Shown here: piece after piece, positions 33,775 through 44,505 of the stretch
Layout: each line of letters starts with the position of its first letter
How positions within the stretch are numbered: the stretch's first letter is position 1
Assembly (NCBI RefSeq): GCF_017815135.1
Contig: NZ_JAGJCF010000025.1
Span: 1 to 53,985 of the forward strand
From: Jiella mangrovi
GTDB taxonomy: Bacteria; Pseudomonadota; Alphaproteobacteria; Rhizobiales; Rhizobiaceae
Reading direction: 5' to 3'
DNA length: 53,985 nt
Translations under genes and position numbers: made by a program
The notes under the pieces: model-generated
The model's database searches: none
Told to the model about the DNA's origin: nothing
Seen by the model: only the letters and a program-made list of their open reading frames with translations

Positions 33775-34551
33775 ATGACCGACCTCCCCCTCCTAACCGC
33801 ACATGCCCTCACTCGTCATTACGGCAATCATGTCGGCTGCGAGGACGTCTCCTTCGATCTCTATCCCGGCGAGATCCTCGCCATCGTCGGCGAGAGCGGT
33901 TCCGGCAAGACGACGCTGCTCAACTGCCTCTCCTGCCGGATGCCGGCATCAAGCGGCGCGGTCTCCTATCGGATGCGCGATGGCGAGATGCGCGATCTGG
34001 CGACGCTCACGGAGGCCGAGCGGCGGTTCCTGATGCGCACCGACTGGGGTTTCGTCCATCAGAACCCGGCCGACGGCCTGCGCATGCGGGTTTCGGCCGG
34101 CGCCAATATCGGCGAGCGGATGATGGCGGTCGGCGAGCGGCATTACGGCCGCATCCGCGGCACCGCCGAAGACTGGCTCGGCCGCGTCGAGATCCCCGGC
34201 GCGCGCATCGACGACCGGCCGACGGCCTTTTCCGGCGGCATGCGCCAGCGGCTTCAGATCGCCCGCAATCTCGTCACCGCCCCGCGCCTCGTCTTCATGG
34301 ACGAGCCGACCGGCGGGCTCGACGTCTCGGTTCAGGCGCGGCTGCTCGATCTGTTGCGCGGCCTCGTCGGCGAAATGGGGCTGTCGGCGATCGTCGTCAC
34401 CCATGATCTCGCGGTCGCGCGCCTTCTGTCGCACCGCATCATGGTGATGAAGGGCGGCCACGTCATCGAAAGCGGCCTGACCGACCGGGTGCTCGACGAT
34501 CCGCAGCACGCCTACACCCAGCTTCTCGTCGCCTCGATCCTGGAGGTCTGA
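33775..34551 (+). CDS. phnK: C-P lyase ABC-type protein PhnK
   Basis: The 258-residue ABC protein has Walker A GESGSGKTT, VHQNPADGLRMRVSAGANIGERMM, which is characteristic of PhnK, signature FSGGMRQRLQIARNL and Walker B LVFMDEPTGGLD. PhnK binds the PhnGHIJ core rather than a membrane permease. It is separated from phnJ by 820 bp holding the DUF559 gene and repeats, so its expression needs read-through or a new promoter. Confidence 0.95.
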   Translation: MTDLPLLTAHALTRHYGNHVGCEDVSFDLYPGEILAIVGESGSGKTTLLNCLSCRMPASSGAVSYRMRDGEMRDLATLTEAERRFLMRTDWGFVHQNPADGLRMRVSAGANIGERMMAVGERHYGRIRGTAEDWLGRVEIPGARIDDRPTAFSGGMRQRLQIARNLVTAPRLVFMDEPTGGLDVSVQARLLDLLRGLVGEMGLSAIVVTHDLAVARLLSHRIMVMKGGHVIESGLTDRVLDDPQHAYTQLLVASILEV

Positions 34552-34554
34552 GCC

Positions 34555-35280
34555 ATGGCTGACGTTTCCCAAAAGACACGGCTCGTCCTTCAGGACGTTG
34601 CCAAGAGCTTCACCAACCATCTGCGCGGCGGCATTCATCTGCCGGTGGTGAGCGGCGTGGAATTCTCGCTCGCAGCCGGCGAGGTCGTCGTTCTCGGCGG
34701 GCCGTCCGGCGTCGGCAAGTCCTCGATCCTGCGGATGATCGTCGGCAATTACGGCATCGAGCGCGGACGCATCCTGATGCGGGGCGAGGACGACGGCGAA
34801 TTCATCGACATCGCCGCCGCGACGCCGCGCGAGACGCTGGCTCTGCGCTGCAACGTCATCGGTTATGTCAGCCAGTTTCTGAGGGCGATCCCCCGCGTTT
34901 CGACGCTCGATGTCGTCGCCGAGCCGCTTCTCGCCCGCGGCGTTGCGACCTTGGATGCGCGCCGGCGCGCAGGCGAACTCCTCGAACGGCTGAACCTGCC
35001 CGCCGCCCTTTACGACCTGCCGCCGGCCACCTTTTCGGGCGGCGAAAAGCAGCGGGTGAACATTGCCCGCGGCTTTCTCACCGACCATCCGATCCTCCTC
35101 CTCGACGAGCCGACGGCCTCCCTCGACGCCGCCAATCGCGACGTCGTCTGCGACCTGATCGACGCCAAGCGAGACACGGGTGTCGCAATCCTCGGCATCT
35201 TCCACGACGAGGAGGTGCGCGGCCGGATCGCGACGCGCATCGTCGACGTTTCCGGCTTCTCCGCCCGAAAGGCAGCCTGA
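34555..35280 (+). CDS. phnL: C-P lyase ABC-type protein PhnL
   Basis: The 241-residue protein has [23 protein letters not shown] in outline at the N-terminus, Walker [32 protein letters not shown], signature [15 protein letters not shown] and Walker [13 protein letters not shown]. PhnL assists the C-P lyase core together with PhnK. It begins three bases after the phnK stop and overlaps the next gene by one base. Confidence 0.95.
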   Translation: MADVSQKTRLVLQDVAKSFTNHLRGGIHLPVVSGVEFSLAAGEVVVLGGPSGVGKSSILRMIVGNYGIERGRILMRGEDDGEFIDIAAATPRETLALRCNVIGYVSQFLRAIPRVSTLDVVAEPLLARGVATLDARRRAGELLERLNLPAALYDLPPATFSGGEKQRVNIARGFLTDHPILLLDEPTASLDAANRDVVCDLIDAKRDTGVAILGIFHDEEVRGRIATRIVDVSGFSARKAA

Positions 35281-35894
35281 TGGCAAAGCTCTCCGAAACC
35301 CCGCTCATCCATCCGACCGCCCGGGTCGAGGATTGTCACATCGGCCGCTACACGGAGATCGCCGAGCGCTGCAACATCTCCGAGACGCGGCTCGGCGATT
35401 ATTCCTACGTCACCCGCGATTGCGGCATCTGGGCGAGCGACATCGGCAAGTTCGTCAACATCGCCGCCGCCACCCGGATCAATGCCACCAACCACCCGAC
35501 CTGGCGCGCGACGCTGCATCACTTCACCTACCGGGCCGGGGACTATTTCGACGGCGAGGAAAACGAGGCCGAGTTCTTCGAGTGGCGGCGCTCGAACGCG
35601 GTGAAGATCGGCCATGACGTCTGGATCGGCCACGGCGCCACGATCCTGCCGGGCGTCACCATCGGCAATGGCGCCGTGGTCGGCGCCGGGGCGGTGGTTT
35701 CCAGGGACGTCGCCCCCTATACGATCGTCGGCGGCGTCCCCGCCAGGCTCATCCGCCGGCGGTTTTCCGAAACGGTTGCCGAGCGCATGGAGAGGCTCGC
35801 CTGGTGGGACTGGCCACACTCCGCACTCCACGCCGCGCTCGCTGATTTCCGCACGCTCGATGCGGAGCAGTTCCTCGATCGGTACGAACCCTGA
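35280..35894 (+). CDS. Phosphonate-operon hexapeptide-repeat acetyltransferase
   Basis: The 204-residue protein is a left-handed beta-helix acyltransferase with hexapeptide repeats ([60 protein letters not shown]) and a [13 protein letters not shown] end like xenobiotic acetyltransferases. A family of this type is regularly encoded in alphaproteobacterial phn operons and may acetylate aminoalkylphosphonates, much as the unrelated PhnO does. The ATG overlaps the phnL stop. Confidence 0.9.
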   Translation: MAKLSETPLIHPTARVEDCHIGRYTEIAERCNISETRLGDYSYVTRDCGIWASDIGKFVNIAAATRINATNHPTWRATLHHFTYRAGDYFDGEENEAEFFEWRRSNAVKIGHDVWIGHGATILPGVTIGNGAVVGAGAVVSRDVAPYTIVGGVPARLIRRRFSETVAERMERLAWWDWPHSALHAALADFRTLDAEQFLDRYEP

Positions 35895-35919
35895 GCCCCT
35901 CTTCCCATATGGTTTTCAT

Positions 35920-35959
35920 CGTCATCGAAGCATCATCTGAACGTCATCCCAGTCACATG
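35920..35959 (+). promoter_or_regulatory. Pho-box-like array upstream of phnC
   Basis: CGTCATC (35920), CATCATC (35931), CGTCATC (35942) and TCACATG (35953) have exact 11-bp period, 57 bp before the phnC ATG. This implies phnCDEMN has its own PhoB-dependent promoter in addition to any transcription from phnG. Confidence 0.65.
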
Positions 35960-36015
35960 GAGCCCCCGTAAAGCTCTCACCAGAAAACGACATTGCGTCG
36001 ATCGGGAGCTCTGCC

Positions 36016-36888
36016 ATGACGGCGATCGCAGTCGAAAATCTCTCCAAGCGGTTCGGCAGGAAACAGGCGTTGTCCGGGATCGATCTCGCGATCGCCAAAG
36101 GAGAAATGGTGGCGCTGATCGGCGCTTCTGGATCCGGCAAGTCGACCCTGATGCGCCATATCGCCGGTCTGGAACGCGGCGATGGCGGCTCGCTCGTCAG
36201 GATTCTCGGCGATATCCAGCAAAAGGACGGCCGCTACGGCGCCGACATGCGGGCGCTGCGGGGCCGGATCGGCGTGATCTTCCAGCAGTTCAATCTCGTC
36301 GCGCGGCTGCCGGTGATCACCAATGTGCTCGTCGGCATACTTGGTCGCATATCCGCGTGGCGCGGCACGTTCGGCGTCTTCAGCAAGGCCGAGAAACGCG
36401 CCGCCATCGAAGCGCTCGGCCGGGTCGGCATTCCGGAAGTCGCCTGGCAGCGGGCCTCGACGCTTTCCGGCGGCCAGCAGCAGCGCGCGGCGATCGCAAG
36501 AACGTTGATGCAGCGCTCGGAGATCCTGCTCGCCGACGAGCCGATCGCCTCGCTCGATCCGGCATCGGCACGGCGGGTCATGGATGTCCTCGCCGACATC
36601 AACCGGACCGAGGGAATGACGGTGCTCGTCTCGCTCCATCAGGTCGAATACGCCCGCGTCTATTGCGACCGCACCGTCGCGTTGAGGGACGGAAAGGTCG
36701 TCTATGACGGTCCATCCGATGCTCTTTCCGACAGCTTTCTGACCGAGCTCTATGGCGCGGCCTCCGAGGAGCTGGTCCTGCCGCAGAAGCTGCCGGTCCG
36801 GCCTGCCGCCGCCGATCCCGCGACAAAGGCCGATGCTCACGCCGGCCGACATGTCGACGAGAAGACCAAGACGTTCGAGCCCGCCTGA
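36016..36888 (+). CDS. phnC: Phosphonate ABC transporter ATP-binding protein
   Basis: The 290-residue ATPase has Walker [30 protein letters not shown], signature [13 protein letters not shown], Walker [13 protein letters not shown] and the His switch in VSLHQVEYA. These are typical of PhnC. The C-terminal 35 residues are a polar extension. It is the first gene of phnCDE behind a Pho-box array, and it powers import of phosphonates bound by PhnD. Confidence 0.95.
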   Translation: MTAIAVENLSKRFGRKQALSGIDLAIAKGEMVALIGASGSGKSTLMRHIAGLERGDGGSLVRILGDIQQKDGRYGADMRALRGRIGVIFQQFNLVARLPVITNVLVGILGRISAWRGTFGVFSKAEKRAAIEALGRVGIPEVAWQRASTLSGGQQQRAAIARTLMQRSEILLADEPIASLDPASARRVMDVLADINRTEGMTVLVSLHQVEYARVYCDRTVALRDGKVVYDGPSDALSDSFLTELYGAASEELVLPQKLPVRPAAADPATKADAHAGRHVDEKTKTFEPA

Positions 36889-36941
36889 CCGCGGCCGGCT
36901 TCGACGATCGACGAAACCACCAACAGGGAAACCACGACCCC

Positions 36942-37952
36942 ATGAAGCTCATCGCGAAACTCATTGCGGCGGCGACGCTCGCCGTGTCCTTCACCGGCAT
37001 CGCCCATGCCGAGGACGGCAAGACAATCAATTTCGGCATCATCTCCACCGAGAGCCAGCAGAACCTGCGCCCGAAGTGGGAGCCGTTCCTGAAGGACATG
37101 GAAGAGCAGACCGGCCTCGACGTGAAGCCGTTCTTTGCCTCCGATTATGCCGGCGTCATCGAGGGCATGCGCTTCGGCAAGGTGCAGGTGGCCTGGTTCG
37201 GCAACAAGTCGGCGATGGAAGCCGTCGATCGCGCCGACGGCCAGATCTTCGCCCAGACCGTCGATGTCTCCGGCAACCCCGGCTACTGGTCGCTGATCCT
37301 CGTCCCCGCCTCTTCCAAGCTTCAGACGCTCGACGATCTCCTGAAGTGCGACAAGACGCTGAATTTCGGTCTCGGCGATCCGAACTCGACCTCCGGCTAT
37401 CTCGTGCCGATGACCTTCGTCTTCGCCAAGAACGGCATCGATCCGAAGGAATGCTTCAAGACGGTGACCAACGCCAATCACGAGACCAACGCCATGGCCG
37501 TCGCCATGGGCCAGGTCGACGCGGCGACCAACAACACCGAGAATCTCGCGCTGATCGAGAAGAACCATCCCGAAGCCTTCAAGAAGATCCGGATCCTGTG
37601 GAAGTCGACGCTGATCCCGTCCGACCCGCTGGTCATATCCAAGAAGGTCGACGACGCCACCACCAAGAAGATCGAAAACTTCATCCTGACCTACGGCACC
37701 GACCAGTCGAAGGGTGACGTCGCCGAGGAGAAGAAGGTGCTCGCCGGCCTCGAATGGGCGCCGTTCAGGAAGTCGAGCGACGACCAGCTCCTGCCGATCC
37801 GGGTGATGGAAGTGTCGAAGAAGATCGGCCAGCTGAAGGCCGACGACAAGATGGACGCTTCCGCCAAGGCCGCCGAGATCGAGAAGCTCGAGGCTCAGAA
37901 GGCCGAATACGAGAAGAAGATCGAGGCCAACGACAAGAAGTCCGGCGCCTGA
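36942..37952 (+). CDS. phnD: Phosphonate-binding periplasmic protein
   Basis: The 336-residue protein has a signal peptide ending in AHA, then INFGIISTESQQNLRPKWEP, SDYAGVIEGMRFGKVQVAWFG and the ligand-binding GDPNSTSGYLVPMTF, all typical of PhnD. The C-terminal 50 residues form a Lys/Glu-rich helix. It captures phosphonates such as 2-aminoethylphosphonate in the periplasm for PhnC/PhnE. Confidence 0.95.
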   Translation: MKLIAKLIAAATLAVSFTGIAHAEDGKTINFGIISTESQQNLRPKWEPFLKDMEEQTGLDVKPFFASDYAGVIEGMRFGKVQVAWFGNKSAMEAVDRADGQIFAQTVDVSGNPGYWSLILVPASSKLQTLDDLLKCDKTLNFGLGDPNSTSGYLVPMTFVFAKNGIDPKECFKTVTNANHETNAMAVAMGQVDAATNNTENLALIEKNHPEAFKKIRILWKSTLIPSDPLVISKKVDDATTKKIENFILTYGTDQSKGDVAEEKKVLAGLEWAPFRKSSDDQLLPIRVMEVSKKIGQLKADDKMDASAKAAEIEKLEAQKAEYEKKIEANDKKSGA

Positions 37953-37967
37953 GCTTTCCCACATTCC

Positions 37968-38028
37968 GGCCGGCTCCGATGCCGGCCGACCCGACACGGC
38001 GGCCGGTCTCCGACGAGGTGACCGGCCG
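37968..38028 (+). other. Two hairpins in the phnD-phnE gap
   Basis: GGCCGGC (37968-37974) pairs with GCCGGCC (37981-37987), and CGGCCGGT (38000-38007) pairs with ACCGGCCG (38021-38028) followed by TTT. Such structures behind a binding-protein gene commonly protect its mRNA and lower read-through into the permease gene, giving more PhnD than PhnE. Confidence 0.55.
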
Positions 38029-38064
38029 TTTCGACGCGACGCTTCCTGACAGGGCTGACCAGAC

Positions 38065-38910
38065 ATGAGCACGACGAGCGAAACCCTGGCGCATGCCGCC
38101 CCGGACGCCGCCACCAGAGCGCAGCTTGCCGGCATCAACGCCGGTCGCGACTGGTCCCGCACGCTATGGAACTTCGTGATCCTCGCAGGCCTGATCGCGG
38201 CGCTCGCGATCAGCTGGGGCCCGGCGGAGATGGGCCAGTGGACCTTCCTCTTCACCGATTCCGCCAATATGGTGGAATACGCCTCTGGCTTCCTGCGTCC
38301 GGATTTCACCGACGGGGCCTATTACGTCCACGAGATGATCGTCACCGTCGAGATCGCGCTCTGGGGCACCTTCTTGTCGCTGATCGTCTCGATCCCCTTC
38401 GGCATCCTGTGCGCCCACAACATGGTGCCCTGGTGGGTGCTGCATCCCTGCCGCCGGCTGATGGACTTCTTCCGGGCGATCCACGAGGTGGTCTGGGCGG
38501 TGCTCTTCGTCGTCGCCGTCGGGCTCGGCCCGTTTGCCGGCGTGATGGCGCTGTTCGTCCATAACACCGGCATCATGGCCAAGCTCTTCTCCGAAGCCGT
38601 CGAATCCATTGATCCGCGCCCGGTCGAGGGCATCCGCTCGACGGGCGCGACGCGGATCCAGGAAGTGGTCTTCGGCGTCATCCCGCAGGTGCTGCCGCTC
38701 TGGGTCTCCTATACGCTCTACCGGCTCGAAACCAACGTGCGCACGGCGACCATCCTCGGCGTCATCGGCGCCGGCGGCATCGGCCAGGTGCTGTTCGAAT
38801 CGGTACGCGGCTTCTATTATCCGCAGTCGTCGGCGATCCTGATCATCATCGTCGCGACGGTCGTTCTCACCGACCTCCTGTCTCAGCAGCTGCGCAAGTT
38901 CGTGACCTGA
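38065..38910 (+). CDS. phnE: Phosphonate ABC transporter permease
   Basis: The 281-residue membrane protein has TM1 (TLWNFVILAGLIAALAISWG), VTVEIALWGTFLSLIVSIPF, DFFRAIHEVVWAVLFVVAVG, the coupling motif GIRSTGATRIQEVVFGVIPQ and a late GGIGQVLFESVRGFYYPQ. It should form a homodimeric channel with PhnC. Only one phnE copy is present, whereas some rhizobia carry two. Confidence 0.95.
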   Translation: MSTTSETLAHAAPDAATRAQLAGINAGRDWSRTLWNFVILAGLIAALAISWGPAEMGQWTFLFTDSANMVEYASGFLRPDFTDGAYYVHEMIVTVEIALWGTFLSLIVSIPFGILCAHNMVPWWVLHPCRRLMDFFRAIHEVVWAVLFVVAVGLGPFAGVMALFVHNTGIMAKLFSEAVESIDPRPVEGIRSTGATRIQEVVFGVIPQVLPLWVSYTLYRLETNVRTATILGVIGAGGIGQVLFESVRGFYYPQSSAILIIIVATVVLTDLLSQQLRKFVT

Positions 38911-38970
38911 GGGTCGGCGCCCCGCAAAGCCGGCATCCGCCCTCTTGTCCAGCATTCCGAAAGTCTTCCT

Positions 38971-40110
38971 ATGCCGTCCGAAACAATCCTCAGCAACGCC
39001 CGCATCGTCCTGCCGGACGAGACGATCGAGGGCCATGTCGTCCTGCGCGACGGCCTGATCGCCGAGATCGGCTCAGGCCATGCGAGCGGCGAGGACATGG
39101 GCGGCGACACGCTCATCCCCGGCCTGGTCGAGCTTCACACCGACCATATTGAAACGCACTTCATGCCCCGGCCGAAGGTCTTCTGGAACATGTTCGCCGC
39201 GCTCCAGGCCCATGACGCCCAGATCGCAACCTCCGGCATCACAACCGTCTTCGACGCGATCCGCGTCGGCACCGACGAGGACGCGACGCTGACCGTCGAT
39301 ACGATGGAACAGCTGTCCGACGTCATTGCGGAAGCCGCCGAGACGGATCTCACCCGGGCGGAGCATTTCATCCATCTTCGCTGCGAGGTCTCCGCACCTG
39401 ATGCCGTCGAGGGCTTCGAGCGGCTGTCGAGGAACCCGCGGGTGCGGCTGGCCTCGCTGATGGACCATGCCCCCGGCCAGCGCCAGTTCGTCAGCCTCGA
39501 AACCTACCGCACCTATTACCAGAAGAAGAAGGCGCTCTCCGACGAGGAGTTCGAGCGCTTCACCGAGCGCCGCATCGCCGAGTCGAACGCCAATAGCAGC
39601 CGATCCCGGCAGGCGATTTCCGCCGCCGCCCACGAGCGCGGCATCGCCCTCGCCTCCCATGACGACGCGACCCTCGCCCATGTCGACGAGGCGCTCGCCC
39701 TCGGCACAAAGATCGCCGAGTTCCCAACGACATCGGAGGCGGCCGAGGCCTCCCACGGTGCCGGCCTCGGCGTGTTGATGGGCGCGCCGAACATCGTGCG
39801 CGGCGGCTCCCATTCCGGCAACGTCGCCGCCCACGACCTACTTTCCGCCGGCCATCTCGACATTCTGTCCTCCGACTACATCCCCTTCTCGATGCTGCAG
39901 GCGGCGTTTCTTCTCGCCGGGAACAGCACGCTCGATCTGCCCGCCGCTATCCGCCTCGTCAGCGCCAATCCGGCAAAGGCGGCGGGGCTTTCAGACCGCG
40001 GCGAGATCGCCGTTGGAAAGCGCGCTGATCTCGTGCGCATCGGTGCGGACAAGCCCGGGCGCCCGCCCCTCGTCGCCAGCGTCTACCGGGCCGGACGCCG
40101 TGTCGCCTGA
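38971..40110 (+). CDS. phnM: RPnTP hydrolase PhnM
   Basis: The 379-residue amidohydrolase-fold protein has IPGLVELHTDHIETHFMPRP carrying the His-x-Asp metal motif, ASLMDHAPGQRQF, GIALASHDDATLAHVDEA and SSDYIPFSMLQAAF, typical of PhnM. It removes pyrophosphate from alpha-D-ribose 1-phosphonate 5-triphosphate before PhnJ acts. It overlaps phnN by 11 bases. Confidence 0.95.
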   Translation: MPSETILSNARIVLPDETIEGHVVLRDGLIAEIGSGHASGEDMGGDTLIPGLVELHTDHIETHFMPRPKVFWNMFAALQAHDAQIATSGITTVFDAIRVGTDEDATLTVDTMEQLSDVIAEAAETDLTRAEHFIHLRCEVSAPDAVEGFERLSRNPRVRLASLMDHAPGQRQFVSLETYRTYYQKKKALSDEEFERFTERRIAESNANSSRSRQAISAAAHERGIALASHDDATLAHVDEALALGTKIAEFPTTSEAAEASHGAGLGVLMGAPNIVRGGSHSGNVAAHDLLSAGHLDILSSDYIPFSMLQAAFLLAGNSTLDLPAAIRLVSANPAKAAGLSDRGEIAVGKRADLVRIGADKPGRPPLVASVYRAGRRVA

Positions 40111-40684
40111 ACGAGAAGCGCTTCAGGGCCTCGGCGCCTTCGTCGCCGTCGTCGGCCCGAGCGGTGCCGGCAAGGACACGCTGATCGGCCTCGCGGCGCA
40201 GCATTTTTCGCGCGATGGCGGCTTTCATTTCGCGCGGCGCTTCGTCACTCGCCGCTCGGATCCGGACTCTGAGGATCATGCAGAGATCGACGAAGCCGAA
40301 TTCACGCGGCGCTGCGGCGCCGACGCCTTCGCCCTTTCCTGGCGTGCCCACGGCCTCGGCTACGGCCTCGACACGACCCTCCTCGAACGCGTCGCGCGCG
40401 GGCAGACGGTGATCGCCAACATCTCCCGCCGCAAGATCGGCGACGCAGCAGCGGTGTTTCCGCGCCTTGCGATCGCCCATGTCGTCGTCGCCGAGGCGCT
40501 GCTCGTCGAGCGGATCGTCAAGCGTGGTCGCGAGGACCGCACAGCCGCCCTGGAGCGCGCCCGGCGCGAAGCGCCGCTCGACGTGCCGCGCACGGTCTGG
40601 CGAGTGGCGGAGATCGACAATTCCGGCGCGCTGGAACTGGGAGTGGCGCGGTTCATCGACTTCCTGGAGACGTGCAGGTCTTAG
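40100..40684 (+). CDS. phnN: Ribose 1,5-bisphosphokinase PhnN
   Basis: The 194-residue protein starts at a GTG inside the end of phnM. It is a guanylate-kinase-like P-loop protein with VVGPSGAGKDTLIGLAA, FHFARRFVTRR and ISRRKIGDAAAVFP. PhnN phosphorylates ribose 1,5-bisphosphate to PRPP, the last step that returns the ribose moiety to metabolism. It ends the phn gene run. No phnP or phnO homologue follows. Confidence 0.95.
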   Translation: MSPEREALQGLGAFVAVVGPSGAGKDTLIGLAAQHFSRDGGFHFARRFVTRRSDPDSEDHAEIDEAEFTRRCGADAFALSWRAHGLGYGLDTTLLERVARGQTVIANISRRKIGDAAAVFPRLAIAHVVVAEALLVERIVKRGREDRTAALERARREAPLDVPRTVWRVAEIDNSGALELGVARFIDFLETCRS

Positions 40685-40857
40685 CGGTCCTGCCGAGACG
40701 CCGCAGCAGCGGAACGCCAAGGGCCCTCTCGGGAGATTGGTGACACCACTTGCTTGCATGGCCTCAACCTTGCACGCTCTTCCCCCGGCCGTCATTGGCC
40801 ACGGGGGTGTCATCTTGATTTTCTTATCATGTAAGTACAATGTATGTACGAGCGACA

Positions 40858-41139
40858 ATGCCAACGTTTGATTGGGATGATGGCAAGCGTCGCTGGCTGA
40901 TTGAAGATCGTCAGATCGACCTCGAGGACATGACGGTGCTTTTTGATGGGCGCCCTCGTTTCTCCTACCCCTCGCAAAGGGCCGGCGAAGATCGGGTCGT
41001 CTCAGTTGGCGAGATCAACGGTCGCATTTTCGCGGTCGTGTGGATGTGGCGAGGCGATGTCCTCTGGCTGATCACGGCGCGACGGGCGTGGAAGCGCGAA
41101 GAGCGCCAATTCCTTACAGAGATCGGGAGGCACTTATGA
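40858..41139 (+). CDS. brnT: BrnT-family toxin (ribonuclease)
   Basis: The 93-residue protein has FDWDDGKRRWLIEDRQIDLED, LFDGRPRFSYPSQRAGEDRV and the catalytic-end LITARRAWKREERQF, as in BrnT toxins of the RelE-like fold that cleave RNA. ATG 40858 gives the family-typical start, while the ATG at 40840 adds six residues. It is followed by brnA with a four-base overlap, the usual toxin-first order. A GTAC-ATGTAT-GTAC-like inverted element at about 40833-40847 could be the autoregulatory site. Confidence 0.88.
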   Translation: MPTFDWDDGKRRWLIEDRQIDLEDMTVLFDGRPRFSYPSQRAGEDRVVSVGEINGRIFAVVWMWRGDVLWLITARRAWKREERQFLTEIGRHL

Positions 41140-41423
41140 CCAGGCGCGGCAAAACGGACTTCGAGCGCATCGATGACGACGCCGAACTTGCGCGGCAGGA
41201 AACGGCCGATGCCGATCTGCAGGACATTCCGGCGGACTGGTTCGCCCATGCCCGGCTGGAAACGGGCATACCCGCGCCACCCTCGCCCGAGAACAAGCGC
41301 CCGGTTACCATCCGCCTCGATCCGGAAGTCCTCGCCTATTTCAAAGGGCAGGGCCGGGGCTGGCAGACACGGATCAATGCAGTGTTGAAGGCATTCGTCG
41401 CAGGACGACAGTCCGAGACGTAA
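41136..41423 (+). CDS. brnA: BrnA-family antitoxin
   Basis: The 95-residue protein ends with the ribbon-helix-helix-like segment KRPVTIRLDPEVLAYFKGQG and GWQTRINAVLKAFV, the BrnA_antitoxin signature. It should neutralise BrnT and bind its own promoter. The ATG overlaps the brnT stop (ATGA). The N-terminal half (DFERIDDDAELARQETADAD) is acidic, as in homologues. Confidence 0.9.
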   Translation: MTRRGKTDFERIDDDAELARQETADADLQDIPADWFAHARLETGIPAPPSPENKRPVTIRLDPEVLAYFKGQGRGWQTRINAVLKAFVAGRQSET

Positions 41424-41438
41424 ACTCTTCTAACCTTT

Positions 41439-41447
41439 GAATCATTC
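41439..41447 (+). promoter_or_regulatory. Possible Irr-type (ICE) iron-response site
   Basis: GAATCATTC is a 9-bp palindrome whose core matches the iron control element core (GAATnATTC) known for rhizobial Irr. The flanks match only partly. It lies about 150 bp before the first imelysin gene, whose products are linked to iron. Confidence 0.35.
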
Positions 41448-41597
41448 CAGACAGCTCTTTGATCGATTCCAATCTTCGCCGCGGCGGTTGACAGGGAAAG
41501 TTGACCGCCTTAGCCAAGATTTGTCGTATCCGCCGTGCCCATTCCCGCACCATCGATCACTGGACGCTGCCCCGCGCCCGGGAGGAGATCCGTCGCC

Positions 41598-42881
<1,284 letters not shown>

Positions 42882-42921
42882 GGCGCCGTCGAACGGGCAT
42901 CGGTTCGAAAACGAAGTTGCG

Positions 42922-42945
42922 AAGGGCCGCCGGGGCGGCCCTTTT
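42922..42945 (+). terminator. Intrinsic terminator/attenuator between imelysin and oxidoreductase genes
   Basis: AAGGGCCGC (42922-42930), loop CGGG and GCGGCCCTT (42935-42943) form a 9-bp stem running into TTTT. It lies 40 bp after the first imelysin gene and 30 bp before the next, so it may make the first gene the most abundant transcript. Confidence 0.75.
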
Positions 42946-42975
42946 CGCCGTTGATATCGGATGGAGACGCAAACA

Positions 42976-44505
42976 ATGCGTTTCGCCACGCAAGTGACGC
43001 TTCTCGCGGGCATGATCCTTCTGCCGGCGACGATCCCCATATCTGCCGCTCTCGGCCTCGACCGACCCGTCCGGCACGATGTTTCGAAGATCGATCTCGC
43101 CCGGGTGCGAGCCGTCACCAAGCCGACGACGGATTTTTCCAAGCCGGAGAAATTCGAGGCGATGCAGGCCGGCGGGGCGACCACGACCAAGATGGTCAAT
43201 CGCGATTCCTTCTCCCAGGTCTCGGCCAACCAGACCTTCGAGGGCGAGGATCGTTTCAAGCTCGGCAACGCTCTCTTCCGCAAGCTTTGGGTCTCGTCGC
43301 CCTCCTCCACCGAAGCCTCCGACGGGCTCGGGCCGCTGTTCAACTCGCGCTCCTGCCAGTCCTGTCATCTGAAGGACGGGCGCGGCCATCCGCCGGAAAA
43401 CGGCGAGCCGGCGGTCTCGATGTTCCTGCGCCTTTCGGTGCCGCCGAAGACCGCCGAGGACCGCGAAAAGCTCGCGCGCCACGAGCTCGCCCGCATTCCC
43501 GAGCCGACCTATGGCGGCCAGTTGCAGAATTTCGCCGTCGGCGGGCTGAAGCCGGAAGGCCGCCTGGTCGTCACCTACCGCGAAGAGCCCGTCACGCTCG
43601 GCGACGGAACGGTCGTCAGCCTGCGCCACCCGACCTATTCGGTGGCCGATCTCGGCTACGGCCCGATGGAAGCCGACGTGATGCTCTCGCCGCGGGTCGC
43701 GCCGCCGATGATCGGCCTCGGCCTCGTCGAACAGATCGAGCCCGCCGACATCCTCGCCAATGCCGATCCGAACGACGCCAACGGCGACGGCATTTCCGGC
43801 AGGGCCTCGATGGCGCGCGATCCCGAGACCGGCAAGCTCGTCCTCGGCCGCTTCGGCTGGAAGGCGACGACGCCCTCGATCAAGGTGCAGAGCGCCGATG
43901 CCTTTTCCGGCGACATCGGCATCTCGACCCCGCTCGTCACCGATGCCTTCGGGGAATGCTCGATCGCCCAGACGATCTGCCGCGACGCGCCATCGGGCGT
44001 GCAAAAGCGGCTCGGGGACGTCGAGGCGCCGGACCCGATCCTGCCTCTCGTCACCTTCTATTCGCAGAATCTCGCCGTTCCGGCCCGGCGCGATGTGGGC
44101 GACCCGCAGGTCCTGCGCGGCAAGAAGCTCTTTTATGACGCCGGCTGCACCTCCTGCCACACGCCAAAATTCGTCACCTCGAAAAACGCCCCCGACAAGG
44201 CCCAGCGCTTCCAGCTGATCTGGCCCTATTCGGATTTCCTCCTGCACGACATGGGCGAAGGTCTTGCCGATCACCGGCCGGTGGGCGACGCGTCCGGCAG
44301 CGAATGGCGGACCCAGCCGCTGTGGGGCATCGGCCTCACACAGACGGTGAATGGTCACACCCTGTTTCTCCATGACGGCCGAGCGCGTAATCTGTCCGAA
44401 GCGATCCTGTGGCATGGCGGCGAGGCGAAAGCTTCCCGCGACGCCTATGCCGCGATGGACGAGGCCGACCGCCAAGCGCTGCACCGTTTCCTGGAGTCCC
44501 TATGA
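42976..44505 (+). CDS. Di-heme oxidoreductase (thiol oxidoreductase-like, DHOR family)
   Basis: The 509-residue protein has a signal peptide (MRFATQVTLLAGMILLPATI) and two c-type heme sites, CQSCH at about 127-131 and CTSCH at about 391-395. Other DHOR landmarks are GLGPLFNSRSC, GDGISGRASMARD, GRFGWKA, HDMGEGLADHRP and LWGIGLTQ. It is a periplasmic cytochrome of unknown substrate, usually found with imelysins, and may oxidise or reduce iron. ATG 42976 has GGAG nine bases upstream. An ATG at 42961 is an alternative. Confidence 0.9.
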   Translation: MRFATQVTLLAGMILLPATIPISAALGLDRPVRHDVSKIDLARVRAVTKPTTDFSKPEKFEAMQAGGATTTKMVNRDSFSQVSANQTFEGEDRFKLGNALFRKLWVSSPSSTEASDGLGPLFNSRSCQSCHLKDGRGHPPENGEPAVSMFLRLSVPPKTAEDREKLARHELARIPEPTYGGQLQNFAVGGLKPEGRLVVTYREEPVTLGDGTVVSLRHPTYSVADLGYGPMEADVMLSPRVAPPMIGLGLVEQIEPADILANADPNDANGDGISGRASMARDPETGKLVLGRFGWKATTPSIKVQSADAFSGDIGISTPLVTDAFGECSIAQTICRDAPSGVQKRLGDVEAPDPILPLVTFYSQNLAVPARRDVGDPQVLRGKKLFYDAGCTSCHTPKFVTSKNAPDKAQRFQLIWPYSDFLLHDMGEGLADHRPVGDASGSEWRTQPLWGIGLTQTVNGHTLFLHDGRARNLSEAILWHGGEAKASRDAYAAMDEADRQALHRFLESL

